The notes under the pieces: generated by a model | What the model was told of the DNA's origin: nothing | The model's database searches: none | Seen by the model: the letters and a program-made list of their open reading frames with translations, nothing else | Shown here: positions 12,001 through 22,041 of the stretch, piece after piece | Numbering within the stretch: position 1 is the first letter of the stretch | Layout of the letters: the number at the start of each line of letters is the position of its first letter | Position numbers and translations under genes: made by a program | Origin: Gordionus sp. m RMFG-2023 | Lineage: Eukaryota; Nematomorpha; Gordioida; Chordodea; Parachordodidae | Reading direction: 5' to 3' | DNA length: 64,000 nt | Assembly: GCF_954871325.1 (NCBI RefSeq) | Contig: NC_088775.1 | Span: 83,243,561-83,307,560 of the forward strand

Positions 12001-14826
12001 TTCTGTTAAAAAAACTAAATTTTGTTGTGGGGGGGGGGACTGGACAAAAGAAAAATTTTGTGGCTAACCCAACTATTAATAGTATTACCCCCAGGCGTCT
12101 TGCAGTTGATATAGATATGTTTGAAGACTCTAGAATATTCAGAAACAAGAGATTTGAATAATATCCAATACACATTACCATGATGAATGTGACAGACAAC
12201 CCAATCTATTACACTAGCTATGGTGGCCATTGTGAGTGTAAACAATTTTCATGATGAATTCGGCTGCCCACCCAATCTGTTACACTAGCTATGGCGGTTA
12301 TTATGATTGAAAACAATTTAGCAAGTAATGACTTTAAATTCACTAAGAGACACAAGGGATCTACTAAGAAGAGACTGAGTCATTCATAGCAATTTTTTAA
12401 GGTCAAGACGTCCTCAGTAGTTGCAGGAGCATCAGTGGGCAAGCCTTAAGATATTTTTGTGGTTTGTCAAAATAATGTCAAAAATTGGGAAGGTGTTAGG
12501 GACTACCCAAACTATGATTTGATGGTGGTGTCTAAAAGGCTTTCAGAAGAATTAATTAGTCTTAATATATTTCTGAAGAATAATATAAAGATCAAAGACT
12601 TGATAGAGCAATTAATCCTAGATGTACCATTTTGGGAAGAATTGAAACTAAACTGCAGTTTTTATCTGACAAATTAATAGTTAATGGTTTAAAAAGATAG
12701 CAATAATTCCGAAATCAAGTAACAGGAAGAAGTTCTCCAAAATAAATTAATTGTATAGACCTTTGTTATATTACTTCCAAAAAATAGGGCTGTGCCGTTT
12801 AACATCGGATAGGCTATATTTAGCGTTTTCCAAAAACATTGGATCGGGTTGATTATTTAAAAAAGCGATCCGATATTTTTTATTGTTTTTTTTGGTTATT
12901 TTATAATAGTATATGTAATCATATAATTTTTTATAATTTTATAAATAATTGAACTAATATACAATTTAATTGTTGTAATGTATAAAATTTTACACTATTT
13001 TTTGTTAAATTATCTGCAAAAAGGAAAGGATTTTAAAACATCAAAAGAGTCAGATTTAATTAGTGTTGCTAAAAGGCTCAATTAGTCAACAGTAAATTAC
13101 CCATGCTTGGTTTAAGTAATATCACAAAATGTGATATGATCGGTGAAAAATTTGTGTATTGGCACCAGGGATCCAAACCGAACCTGAACCGTTAAACCTC
13201 TAAAACCGGTATTTTTTATCGAACCTGAACCGAGCCTAAACTGCTAAAAAAATTCTAGCCGAACCTGAACCGAACCGATAAAATGCCTCTGAACCGGTTC
13301 GAGACTCATGATTTTATGCTTATAAAATAATATGTAAGTTATTATTAGTATAATTGAAAAAATTTCAATTATATTCTAATTATTTTGAAGATTATCATGA
13401 ATCACGTTTGATTGATAAGTGTCGGTAATAATTTTTGTAAACTTGAGTAAATTGTCATTTAACAACATTTTCCTCTAAGCTTATAAATTATAAGGCTTAG
13501 AGAAAAATTAAATCCAAAATATTATTATAAATCACATATCAAATCTGATATCATATTGGCAGTGCATGCTACCAGAGTTAGTGTGGACTATGGAAAGATG
13601 TTTTTCAACAATTAAATTTATAAGCTATCTCCATATAGATGTAATTTGAGTGGGAAATTTTGAAAATATATTAATTGTGTGGCTTAATAAAAAAAAATTT
13701 AAGTAAAAAAAGTAAAATATTGTTCATATTAAAATTAATCATTGATATTTATTTTTATATTTATAAATTAAATTTTATTTTATAATGTGCAATTAAAATA
13801 AAAGGTAGGTTTTATACATGTATTTTTTTAAATTAATGATAAAATTAAAAAAATATTTTCCCTATACATAATTCGAATGTGAATACAAAAGTGTTCAAAC
13901 CAGTTTTTAGAGGTTCAAACCGAACCGATATTTTGATTTTTTACGAACCAAACCTGAACCGTTATTTTTATCCAAACCTCAACCCGAACCGATATTCGTT
14001 TCAGTTTGGATCCCTGATTGGCACAGCCCTACAAAAATTACACTAATTATATTCAACACTAAATTTTATTAGTAATGTAAATAAACCTGTTTAATATTTT
14101 TATTTTTTTTAAATTAAATTTTGGAACTTTTACATTTTTTATTACTATATCATATGACATATACAGTATACAATTGCAAATCATTTATAAAATTAGACCA
14201 AAAGAGTTATGAAAGTGCAAATGTAGATATGCTAAATAGTGAAAATTATGGAAAACATGTTAGACCCACTATAGATGACGATCGGTCACTTATAGCTCAA
14301 AATATTATAATAGCATTTTTTATGTAATCACTAATTAGACCAACATTGGAGATAATTCTTTAATATAAAAAATAAAACAGAGGTAGATTGATAGCCTAAT
14401 ATTTCAGTGGGATGTGTCCAATAGGGGTATCAAACTATTTATGTATCTGTGAATAAATTAGGTAAATATCAGATTATAAATATTAGAATCATAAAAAATG
14501 TGATTGAATATTTTATAAGCAAAAATTTAGTTTTTGATAGCATTGCATCAGAAAGATTACTTAAATGACAATAATATGAATTGTATCCAAGACATGGTTA
14601 TCATATTTTAATTAAACCTTAAATGGACACCAAGGCCTCTATGTTTTCCTGAGCATTCTAAACATATCCAAATTCCATATGATACACTAACCCATTGAGG
14701 ATTTCTGCTATCACATTCAAAACAACGCTATAAAAAATTATATTACATAATGAATATGTATATTACATTGTTTTCATTCTTTAACTTAACATCTTTTAGA
14801 GTTCGCAATGTTCTAGGACTAGCCAT
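1..14826 (-). CDS. ARFGAP1: ARFGAP1, Arf GTPase-activating protein (3' end beyond window)
   Basis: Known role: stimulates GTP hydrolysis by Arf1 at the Golgi and so drives COPI coat release. Exons on the minus strand: 14826-14767, 14727-14618, 3170-2996, 500-316, 218-129 and 77 to the window edge; phases agree at every junction. The product starts [10 protein letters not shown] and has the ArfGAP zinc finger Cys22-x2-Cys25-x16-Cys42-x2-Cys45, the catalytic Arg50 in GKHRGLG, and then [12 protein letters not shown] and [11 protein letters not shown]. This order and spacing match animal ARFGAP1 closely. Exons 4-6 are Asn/Ser-rich with YGGFG and end in SAFLREN...GAMSSI, which fits the start of the membrane-curvature-sensing ALPS1 motif; the window stops there. 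The second intron (3171-14617, 11.4 kb) and third intron (501-2995) are swollen by transposons. No lost key residue is seen. Identification is very likely; the exact C-terminal exon borders are less sure. Confidence 0.93.
1801..2516. mobile_element. hAT-type non-autonomous element, TAGGGGTGTACC family, copy 1
   Basis: Inverted ends TAGGGGTGTACC and GGTACATCCCTA are flanked by a perfect 8-bp duplication AACATCCG (1793-1800 and 2517-2524), the hAT signature. Near both ends lie clustered CCGATCCGATAT and GCCGATAACCGAT motifs, probably transposase-binding subterminal repeats. No coding sequence is evident. It lies in the third ARFGAP1 intron. The closest relative is the inverted copy at 27848-28591. 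Confidence 0.9.
2545..2990 (-). pseudogene. Protein-kinase-like relic inside the ARFGAP1 intron
   Basis: One minus-strand frame, interrupted by a single in-frame stop near 2824, reads like the middle of a tyrosine-kinase domain. It has [10 protein letters not shown] then [18 protein letters not shown] (the strand before the hinge, and the D helix), later [11 protein letters not shown] where kinases have HGDLAARNxLL, and [10 protein letters not shown] where they have the DFG segment. The catalytic Asp of the HRD/HGD loop would be Val here, and an extra stretch of about 25 residues precedes the loop. With the stop and the missing lobes, I read this as a pseudogene piece or retained exon fragment. 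It is recognised from motifs only and could be coincidental in AT-rich sequence. Confidence 0.42.
3707..5593. mobile_element. 1.9 kb element with ~600-bp inverted repeats and a central ORF
   Basis: The element begins GGGTAATTCCATGACAAAT and ends, as reverse complement, GGGTCATTCCACGTCAAAT. The arms run from 3707 to about 4306 and from about 4957 to 5593, and remain recognisably similar throughout with scattered substitutions and small indels. A 4-bp duplication ATGT (3703-3706 and 5594-5597) flanks it. It sits inside one monomer of the tandem repeat in the left arm of the hAT palindrome, so it is younger than that element. The centre is almost filled by one plus-strand ORF (4372-4842). The superfamily is not settled: a 4-bp duplication and very long inverted repeats rule out hAT and do not fit a Harbinger. 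Confidence 0.85.
4372..4842 (+). CDS. 156-residue protein with WW...HPHGP...GRTY signature, function unknown
   Basis: This is the only substantial ORF between the two long inverted repeats, and it is uninterrupted from ATG to TAG. Visible features: a basic N-terminal part ([20 protein letters not shown], about residues 23-42), then VYDDFWW (87-93), FLHPHGP (111-117), WLP (131-133) and GRTY (148-151). There is no signal peptide, membrane segment or recognisable DDE/DDD catalytic core. From memory, a domain with the pattern YD..WW...HPHGP...GR.Y recurs in uncharacterised proteins of many animal genomes, often near transposons; I could not check this. It may be the surviving end of a larger transposon protein, or a small accessory protein. 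Its open frame amid decayed neighbours suggests recent arrival or selection. Confidence 0.7.
   Translation: MPSVNFMYITNEQYNLEEIKLRERFNLARPIPGTREIHAVFPLSLSKLKSKIYSYAKDFQINNISNADLSFADNLCFADIKGFVTCVYDDFWWSATVLKKNENTEEIYISFLHPHGPSPSFFYLTIDETIWLPMNQIITIVDPITVTGRTYKRFKK
5600..6235. repeat. Tandem repeat of ~108-118 bases in the hAT left arm
   Basis: About six imperfect monomers, each containing GTAAAAATATATTTTGTAAA, then a TTCAGTGAAGATGTACCATA segment and GACAATTGTCATAATCG. Another partial monomer at about 3650-3706 was split off when the 1.9 kb element inserted. The right arm has only one or two inverted monomers (about 11600-11760), so the array expanded after the arms formed or contracted on one side. 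GACAATTGTC is itself a short palindrome. Confidence 0.85.
7758..8387 (-). CDS. hAT transposase, N-terminal and middle part (left arm)
   Basis: An open 209-residue frame of an Ac-like hAT transposase. TTDVWTSNN near the start matches the RNase H-like core around the first catalytic Asp; THDNGSNI carries the next conserved Asp; [16 protein letters not shown] and [14 protein letters not shown] are classic hAT blocks. After LMLNKI the frame jumps to sequence that lies about 1 kb further on in the right arm, so this copy lost the C-terminal half, including the dimerisation region, and ends in non-homologous residues. The BED zinc finger expected upstream is not visible. It is the mirror copy of 8515-8919. 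Confidence 0.85.
   Translation of the reverse strand: MNVFDNYKYKMGITTDVWTSNNLISYCAITVLYINDNWDLANSLLSIEEFAHPYTGEDVKDIIITILAEYKILDKISSITHDNGSNIISAGKMIIPLIRETYNANFSTIRCLAHIINLIVQEGLSTISTELEKVESLVKRIHKSPSLIQEFVKICDCKIPLDVSTRWNSKYLMLNKINQNIYTIISKILVEHSVLVSVCCFFMNIGEHE
8515..9839 (+). CDS. hAT transposase, middle and C-terminal part (right arm, broken)
   Basis: Homology to the left-arm copy starts at [13 protein letters not shown] (8515). Blocks in order: THDNGSNI and [12 protein letters not shown] and [14 protein letters not shown] (to 8919), then [16 protein letters not shown] and LDPRIKKTF (8978-9496), then the dimerisation segment [19 protein letters not shown] with [12 protein letters not shown] (9612-9839). 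The frame is split into three pieces; the 58-base gap at 8920-8977 could be a decayed intron, and the gap at 9497-9611 carries stops. The N-terminal part is absent here and present only in the opposite arm, so neither arm encodes a whole transposase. Confidence 0.83.
11923..12784. other. Intron sequence with a short tandem duplication, no gene recognised
   Basis: This is part of the second ARFGAP1 intron to the right of the hAT palindrome. A segment of about 85 bases containing CCAATCTRTTACACTAGCTATGG occurs twice in tandem (about 12198-12320). A plus-strand ORF of 72 codons at 12459-12677 ([15 protein letters not shown]) matches nothing I know and is probably chance or transposon debris. Confidence 0.5.
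12785..14031. mobile_element. Decayed hAT-type element, TAGGGCTGTGCC ends, split by another element
   Basis: The ends TAGGGCTGTGCC and GGCACAGCCCTA are exact inverted repeats of 12 bases. The flanks CCAAAAAA and CAAAAATT are only a weak duplication. CGATCCGATAT-like motifs near the left end relate it loosely to the family at 1801-2516. The element is interrupted close to its right end by the element at 13166-14016. Confidence 0.7.
13166..14016. mobile_element. hAT-type MITE, CAGGGATCCAAAC family, nested
   Basis: The ends CAGGGATCCAAAC and GTTTGGATCCCTG are flanked by a perfect 8-bp duplication ATTGGCAC (13158-13165 and 14017-14024). The subterminal zones are packed with GAACCTGAACCG-type repeats. 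A weak hAT C-terminal trace may lie around 13570-13650. It is inserted in the right end of the element at 12785-14031. Confidence 0.9.
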
Positions 14827-15904
14827 GGTTATGTAAGCAGGTTATCACTATAAAAAATGTCTAAAAATAGATAATAATTATATATATTAATAATTTCATA
14901 ACTTGACCAATATATGCTATAATTAATAATTTCATAACTTGACCAATATATGCTATAATTAATATATTTTTATAATATATTTTGAAATAGGAAAGAAAGT
15001 TTCCTACAAATTAACTAAGGTAGCAAAATTAATTATGTAATGACTACAAAGTATATAAATTCCTAAAACTTATATGGAAAAAATATCAGCCAATATCACA
15101 GTTTATCAATTTAATCAAGCCTACAACTCAACGGGGAAAAAGTCCTAAGGGAACATAATAGTTTTGAATGAAAACTACCTAAATTTTAATTTTGACTAAG
15201 AATACGAATCCCAAAGAATAAGAATTTTATTTCATACGAATAAGGACAGCTTATCAATGTAATCAAGCCTACGATTCAGCGAAAAACTCAATGGGAAAAA
15301 AGCCCTAAGGAAACGTGGTGGCGAATGAATATAAACAAGAATTATTTTGCCTTGACTGCTTTTACAAACTTAAATTAAATGAGAATAAATATTTCATATA
15401 GAAAAAACTAGACAATTGCAACATGTACAACTCCTATGCAATCATAATATAACTTTTTTTTCGAGAATTTAGTCACTTTTTTGTTTTAAACAAATATATA
15501 CGTTTTCTAAAATGCTCATATTTTAAGTATAACAAAAATAAAATAACTAATCTTAGATTTATTTTGAATTAATAATTTGGAATTTTTTGATTCGAATGAT
15601 TTTTATACTCATCTTGAATAAAACTATATATTTATATAACTATATTTTTGGCAAATTGTTAAAGTAGATTATAAAAAGATTAGTTTGTATATTATAACTT
15701 TGAAATGTACCCATTGTTACATTTAAATATATAATTAGTTGAATTAAAATTTTTTTATTAATCATATGTATTGTATAAATAAAAATCAGTATTTTTATAG
15801 TACATGCACAAAGATGAATAGCACAATATAATATTAATTCTTTGAACATTTTAAGATAAATAAATTTTTATTAATTAAAATTTTTCAAAACTATGCATCT
15901 AAAC
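14827..15904. other. Upstream region of ARFGAP1, with short duplications
   Basis: A 38-base unit containing ATTTCATAACTTGACCAATA is repeated twice in tandem at about 14892-14962. Two diverged copies of a unit containing CTTATCAATGTAATCAAGCC and GGGAAAAA(A)GYCCTAAGG occur at about 15100-15165 and 15247-15325. A T-rich segment ending in an acceptor-like TATAG lies at 14848, 21 bases upstream of the ARFGAP1 start codon. No other gene is visible. Confidence 0.55.
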
Positions 15905-18187
15905 CAGAGTTGTTAAACTCTACTTTTAAAAGTAGCGCGCTATCGCTATCGCTATTTGTTAAAAAAGGTAGCGCGCTACCGCTATCGTGATTTGTCAAGA
16001 AATGTAGCTCGCTATTAGCTACTATTCTTAAAAGTAGCTTTAACTACTTTTTATAAAAAAAATTTACAAACAAATTGTTTATTTTTTGCTTATAATGTTA
16101 TTATATAGTAAATGTATAAAAATCAACATTTATAAATATTAAAATATAGTTAGTTTTAATTATAAAAAAATTTAGGTAATGAAAATAAATATTTATGGTA
16201 ATTTGTTGCATTTCAATAATAAAATCATTTCAATATTATCATCCCCAAATCTAGAGCGACGCTCAGAAAGTATAAGTTTTGATTTATTAAATAATCTCTC
16301 GACACTAGCACTTGAGGTTAAGCGCGTATTTAATCTTATATACGTATTTTTTAATATGAGATAGATTATCAATAATTCTATTTTCAAGTATATCATATGT
16401 CTGGCATCCTATTATCATTTTGAGGGCTAATGCCACAGATCTTCTTTTTAAAGTTCTAGGATCTAGTCAATGTGTGATTTCCAAATAAGCTCAAAAGTAT
16501 TTAATCAGATCAATTTATAAATATAAATAAGTTTTTAACTTCTGTTATGTGTTCAACTATCTCCTGTGGTCAAATATATGATATCTCTGATAACTCTACT
16601 ATTAGAGCATCTTTCATCATAATATAAATATGTTTTTACCTTCTGTTATGTGTTTAACTATCTACCGTGGCAAAATGTATGATATCTCTGATAACTCTAC
16701 TATTACAGCATCTTTCATCATTTTAAAGTTATCTCCTATTTTATTCATTAGTGTCTTGCTGCATAAAATTGTTGAACCAGGGGGATAGAGTTTTAATCAT
16801 CATGGTAAATGATGGATTATCAAAAGGACATTGTCTGAACTGTATAAAATATAAAATCGACAATAACTTTATCAGCCAATTTCTGAGAAATATTGTCATT
16901 TGCATTATTAACAAATTTGGTTTGAATTAGTATTTTTGGATGTAGAGTGGCCTATACCAAAATTATTTAGATGTTTCTCCATTTCCTTAAAACTCATGAA
17001 CAATCTTATAAAATAAATATTATCAGAATGTAAAAATGACAATTTACCTTTAGGTGTTTCTTGATGTTATAGCTACTGGATTGATTTGGGTATATATTTT
17101 TTTTTACATTTTAAACAAATAAATTTGAAACCAGTTTTGGTTATATATTTATTTAAAAAAAATTTCAAATCTAGGGAATGGGAAATTTGTATTATAGCTA
17201 TTAAGAACATTTTCATCCCTTTGTATCTTACAATTCATTAATATCATTGTCTGAATCACTTTATTCGATATGGATATCCATAGGCGATGACATTTTTAAT
17301 TATTAACACATGATTTAGGTTTATAATACAAATGAAAATATAAATTACGGTTCGGTTCATCCGGTGGAAAATTCGAAGTGAAAGAACGGTAAATATTATT
17401 TTATTTTAATCATATTTATTTACAGATTCTATGAACATTATATCTCAATATTTTACAAAAAGCAAAGTTGAGTTAATAAACAAATTCAATATAGAACATA
17501 AACTTAAAATTTACCAATACCCCTCCCTATAATATACATTTTACTTAATCGGGTACGGGATTTTCTCTCTCTTCTTATCTCCCGTAGGCGTTTAAGCAAG
17601 TGGTTTCGCCTCTTGCGCGCACAGGTAACTGCAGCCTGCCCAAAAATTGTGGATGGGCTCATCTCATAGGCTACCCGCAAATTTCTTAACCCAATAAGAT
17701 GAGATAGTCCAAGCGTAGCTCTGCTGTTTCATATAGCAATAAAGGGCAATTGCGCTTATTATGACGTATGACGTAAAATATAAATTACAAATTGAAATTA
17801 TATTTAATTTCAAATAATAAATAATATAATTAATTATGATATTATATTTAAATTTTCATGTTTATACTTACCTTCATTCAGCGTCTACATGACAGGATTT
17901 CTACTGTATGATAACCCCCTTATCGCCACCTTCGGCGACGGCGTCTCTCTATTATTATTTTCACCTTTTTAATTTATTGATACTCTTTTCAGAGAATTAA
18001 TAAAGAACTTAAATTAATCTATCTTTACTACCAACTATCGATATTTTGTGAATATAAAGAATTTATTTTTTAGCGCGCTAAAAAGTTAAATAATTACAAA
18101 AAATAACCGCTATTAGCTATAGCTACCAAAAAAGTTGCGCGCTCTGAAAAAAACCTTCTCTAAACAAACTTTTTACAAGAGCACTAG
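15905..18187 (-). mobile_element. Decayed hAT element with TAGCGCGCTA subterminal repeats
   Basis: The left border region reads AGAGTTGTTAAACTC and is followed by several TAGCGCGCTATCGCTATCGC-like repeats; the right side has GCTATTAGCTATAGCTACC and GCGCGCTC before a terminal GAGCACTA. A minus-strand frame at 16193-16396 contains LTSSASVERLFNKSKLILSE and LGDDNIEMILLLKCNK-like residues, the hAT dimerisation region. A unit of about 100 bases is tandemly duplicated at about 16519-16720. The exact borders and target duplication could not be fixed. It fills the spacer between the ARFGAP1 and CRIPT starts and contains the dispersed repeat at about 17340-17775. Confidence 0.65.
17340..17775 (+). repeat. 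Dispersed ~430-base repeat, copy 1
   Basis: One end reads GGTTCGGTTCATCCGGTGG, followed by TTATTTTAATCATATTTATT; the other has AGCGTAGCTCTGCTG and GCGCTTATTATGACGTATG. The same blocks occur in the same order, reverse-complemented, at about 45005-45405. No ORF is present. On the reverse strand it holds a CTCATCT...AGATGAG stem and an AATTTTTGG string resembling an Sm site, neither proven functional. It may be a SINE or a non-autonomous DNA element. Confidence 0.6.
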
Positions 18188-18344
18188 TTAGGCATAAGCA
18201 TTAATTATAAATTTCGAAAATCATAATATAAAAAAATTGAATGTATATAAATATTTACATATAAAAGTTGTTCACAAAAATAATGGAACTAGTTAAAACT
18301 ACTGAAAAAGATTCTTACCAGATTTTTTTTATAGTGGAGTTAAA

Positions 18345-18794
18345 ATGGTCTGCGATAAATGTAAGTAACTTAACAATTTTTATAATTTTCATATAAAAGT
18401 TAATTATAGGTGAAAAGAAATTAGGCAAAGTAATAACTCCTGATCCTTGGAAATCTGGATCCAGAAATAACACAGGTTGGTGGTTTAATATCAACCTTTT
18501 TAATATATATATATATACATTTAGAAAAAAGTGGTAGAATTATTAATGAAAACAAATTATTAACTGGCAAAAAATCAAGATTTATACCATATCAAAAAAC
18601 TTTTGATAGGTGCCGAATATGTAAGACTAGTGTGCATCAAGCTCATTCTCATTATTGTCAAGGTATATAATATAATTAGAATCATATAATATGAAATATA
18701 TATTTAAATAGAATGTGCATACAAAAAAGGAATATGTGCCATTTGTGGAACAAAAATTCTTAATACAAAAAATTATATGCAATCTACAGTGTAA
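18345..18794 (+). CDS. CRIPT: CRIPT, cysteine-rich PDZ-binding protein
   Basis: Known role: a small conserved protein that binds PDZ domains of PSD-95-type scaffolds and tubulin, and has been linked to the minor spliceosome. Four exons, 18345-18360, 18410-18475, 18525-18662 and 18712-18794, with junctions all in phase 1 and introns of 49 bases each, give a 95-residue protein; human CRIPT has 101. It reads MVCDKCEKKLGKVITPDPWK, then SGSRNNT, NENKLLTGKKSRF, CRICKTSVHQAHSHYCQ, CAYKKGICAICGTKI and a C-terminus QSTV. Four CxxC pairs (two zinc sites) and a PDZ-ligand-like C-terminus are kept. The start codon is fixed by homology; a T-rich tract and an acceptor-like TATAG end 10 bases upstream. ARFGAP1 is divergent, 3.5 kb away. 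Confidence 0.96.
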
Positions 18795-19287
18795 CATTTA
18801 TTTTATTAAGAACAACAATTTATCTAGATTTTCTATAAATCATTATGTACATTTACCAATAAATTATATACATTTTAAAATTGATTACAAAATTCAAATG
18901 ACATAGTTAATATTTATTATATTATGATGGTATATATATTTATTTATAATTTGTTCTGTTAAATGATCTGCCCATCATAATAAATGTATTATACAGTGAA
19001 ATCAATTTTCATGTTGTGACATCTTTTCATAATTTTTTCTTTGCTTTATTAATTAAATGTAAGAGATTAAATTTTAAATTATTGTGATAGTAAGAATTTT
19101 ATAAAAAATCTAAAAGGTACAATTTCTCGAATTGTACTATGTCTTTAATACTGTTATCTCCTCAAAAATCAGCCTTTAATTCTTTTAAATTGATAATCCT
19201 TCCTGCCCCTTTTAAATTTCTATATCTATAAAATTGTCTCAGAAAAATTTTCTATTTAAAAAAATACGAATAAACAATACTATATAT

Positions 19288-19692
19288 CAGGGACGAGAAC
19301 CCGAACCTTCAATATTTCGCTGAACCTAAACCCTTTCTTAAAATTTAGGTTTTAGGGTTTTTTTTTGATTTTAAATTTATATATTAATTTTAAAGAATGA
19401 TTGTTTGATCATTTTTTTGTGTAATTATTTTTGTTATATTTAGTATTTTTTTAAATTGTATTGTAGTATTATAATTATGATGAATTATTTTTATGGTGAT
19501 AATTAAAATAAATAATTTTTAAAAATTTGATGTTTCTGTTATTTTAACTAATTTATGCCTTTATGTGGGTTCTATTTTCAAGAGTATTTTGAAGAAAAAA
19601 ATTAAGTCATTATTTTTCTGGTCCCCGAACCAGGTTCAGGGATTTTTCACTGAACCCAAACCCATTTTTTAGAAGGAGGGTTCTCATTCCTG
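19288..19692. mobile_element. hAT-type MITE, CAGGGACGAGAACCC family
   Basis: The ends CAGGGACGAGAACCC and GGGTTCTCATTCCTG are flanked by CTATATAT and CTATATAC, an 8-bp duplication with one mismatch. GAACC and GGTTC motifs crowd both subterminal zones. There is no coding sequence. It lies 0.5 kb downstream of CRIPT. Confidence 0.88.
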
Positions 19693-20089
19693 CTATATAC
19701 ACATTTTATTTTAAAATCAAATTTTTACAAAAAAATAGCTTAATTTATATGGGATTGATAACTATTACTTATATTTAGAACTTTGGGGGTAAAAGATCAT
19801 CTATTGTGATCATTTCAGTTTCACCATAATCAACCCATCTTATTTTGATGTAGTGCCTAGATGACTATTTTTCAATGCCACCACTACAATTATAAAAGTA
19901 TTAAGGCTACAGCAAGACACATCAAGTCTCTTATTTAAAAATATTATGAAAAGTTGATTTTACTGATAGTAATTTTTTAATTAAATGCTACATATTTTTT
20001 TTATAATTTCTTGCTTCTATATTTTTTATTTACCTTGAATCTTGATACTAATTTTCCTATTAGCTAATAACTTTTTTATTTATATTTTT

Positions 20090-20450
20090 ATGGCCATGAA
20101 ACATTAAACTATTTAAACTTGTAACACATATGGTCTAAGAAATAGAATTAATGCTGTCTAGGGTTTAACAAACTCCATACTTAGAATGGTGTCATTAATA
20201 TAAGATTCGGATTCATTTCTAATCATTGATATAAGATGCAAGGTTAATGCAGATGTTTTTTATCATTAATCTTGATACCAATTTTAGAAATTTTCTTATT
20301 AATTTTTTTATAAGGTGTTTACCAAATGGATTGAAGTATTAAATTAAAATGTATATTTAAGCATTACATATTGGCCTAGGCATTAGAATTAGTGCTTTCA
20401 AAATTTGGCAAACAAGTTTAGCCTAATATAAGACTCAGATTTGTATCAAA
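20090..20450 (+). repeat. Degenerate direct repeat, two units
   Basis: Two diverged units at about 20090-20220 and 20345-20450 share ATTAGAATTARTGCT, a following GGYAAACAA-like string and AATATAAGAYTC. The spacer from 19693 to 21186 otherwise shows nothing I can name. Confidence 0.45.
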
Positions 20451-21186
20451 ATTTTAAAAATATTCAAAATATGATGAGATTTTAATTATTTTATTCCTAA
20501 TATCTATTAAATAAACCAAAAAGAACAAATAATTATATAAACTATAAAATTCATAAATATTTTGAATTGGGGAAAAAGATGCTTTATTATATTCAGATGT
20601 AATTAATTTTTTGAAATGCAATTTATAGTCATAAATTTTTTCCTTTGTGCTATTGCTTTATTGTATTAAATCTTTCTGTTTATTACAAGAAAAACTCAAT
20701 GAATTAGAATACTAATCAGACATTACATATTAGTGGACTCAGATATTTAATGCTATAATAATTTTTTCTCTAACTTTTAATATTATTTTTTCAAAATGCG
20801 TTATTCTTGAAATTATCTATTAAATTATTTTAAGTGTTTATATGTGCATGCCCACTAATTATTTATATAAGTTTCAGAGTTCCTCCAAACGTTTGACTGA
20901 CTTTACGTTTTAGGAAATATCACTTATTTGAATTATAATTCAGTTCCCTTTTCTGATTGGTGAATTGACTGAAGAATCAATAAGTTAGTAACTAAATATT
21001 AACGCAAACTAAATATTCAGATCTTATACATTCTGGCACGATGCCAATTTTTTTCATATTTTACTAAATCCTTTTAAATTCGAATAGAAATTAAAGCAAT
21101 AAAAATTTTTTTTAAAAGCTCATTTCTTTTATTTTTTAAAAATTATATATATTTAAAATAACATGTAAACCATTTGTAAAATAAAA

Positions 21187-21934
21187 TTTATACATCGATG
21201 GCTTCTAATGCCGGACCTAAAGGGTCTCCTTGTTGGATGCCCTGTTTAGAGAGAATAATAGAATCATTAAATTGCAAAAGGTCGGTTGATTATAACATGC
21301 ACATGCAGCGATGTATGTTGTATAATCTGGGAAAGTTTCACAAAAGGAGGGTATAAAATGTTTCCTCCTAAGTGAGTTGAAGACATTATGTAGGTCGATT
21401 TTGAGAATGCATTGATCATGTGTATTATGGAGGATGACAGTGTCGAGTAGGATGCAGCCTCACATCCTCCAGGAACATTGAAACCAAGCTGGTTTGGATG
21501 TAGTAGATTGGATAGGTTAGATTTTATACGGGAGCAAATTTTTTTGGAAATGATTCGCTGGAAGAGTGGCCCTATTGCAATAGGCCTGATGTTGTCTCCA
21601 TTGGTTTTGTTTAAGGATATTAAGCGGGCTCCAAAAATGATGGGCTGAATGAGATTAGGTATATTATTATGAAAGAAATGATTAAGCAATATGGTGAATT
21701 GTGTAAGTATGTTTTGATATAGGGGTATAGTTGTTTTATTTTGGAGATAAATGGCTTGAAAGTATCCATATCCCTAAGCATTTCAGCTTTTCTATCCTCA
21801 GTGGCTAAATTTTGACACATACTGGGAGATTTGTATATCGACCCACATCGAACGGCAGCACTAGACCTCTGGAGCAAAAATGCCCCAAATCGCTCATATC
21901 CAGATTCACTAAAACAGAGACTGGAACTTTCCAT
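21187..21934 (-). pseudogene. LINE (non-LTR) reverse-transcriptase fragment
   Basis: The minus-strand frame at 21689-21267 contains FGARLISLNKTNGDNIRPIA, then CSRIKSNL and LHPNQLGFNVPGGCEAA, typical of the fingers region of non-LTR reverse transcriptases. In another frame at about 21250-21190, GIQQGDPLGPALE is the next conserved block. The YxDD active site is not found, so the copy is frameshifted and truncated. The adjoining frame at 21934-21690 (YERFGAFLLQRSSAAVRCGS) resembles the C-terminal end of such ORFs but lies upstream of the RT, which implies rearrangement. Confidence 0.75.
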
Positions 21935-22041
21935 TGATATAGCATTGCGTTGATTACTTACACTTCAAAGCTGTTCAAAGAAAATCTCCATCGCTCTTTC
22001 TCCACCTAAACCCTAACCCAATTATACATAATGACAATAAT

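Noticed and set aside
14121-14327. A 68-codon plus-strand frame in the ARFGAP1 intron
   Set aside because: No recognisable motif, and A/T-biased composition as expected from chance.
17345-17363. GGTTCGGTTC as a tRNA B box
   Set aside because: No A box or cloverleaf at the right distance in either orientation; no convincing tRNA gene was seen anywhere in the window.
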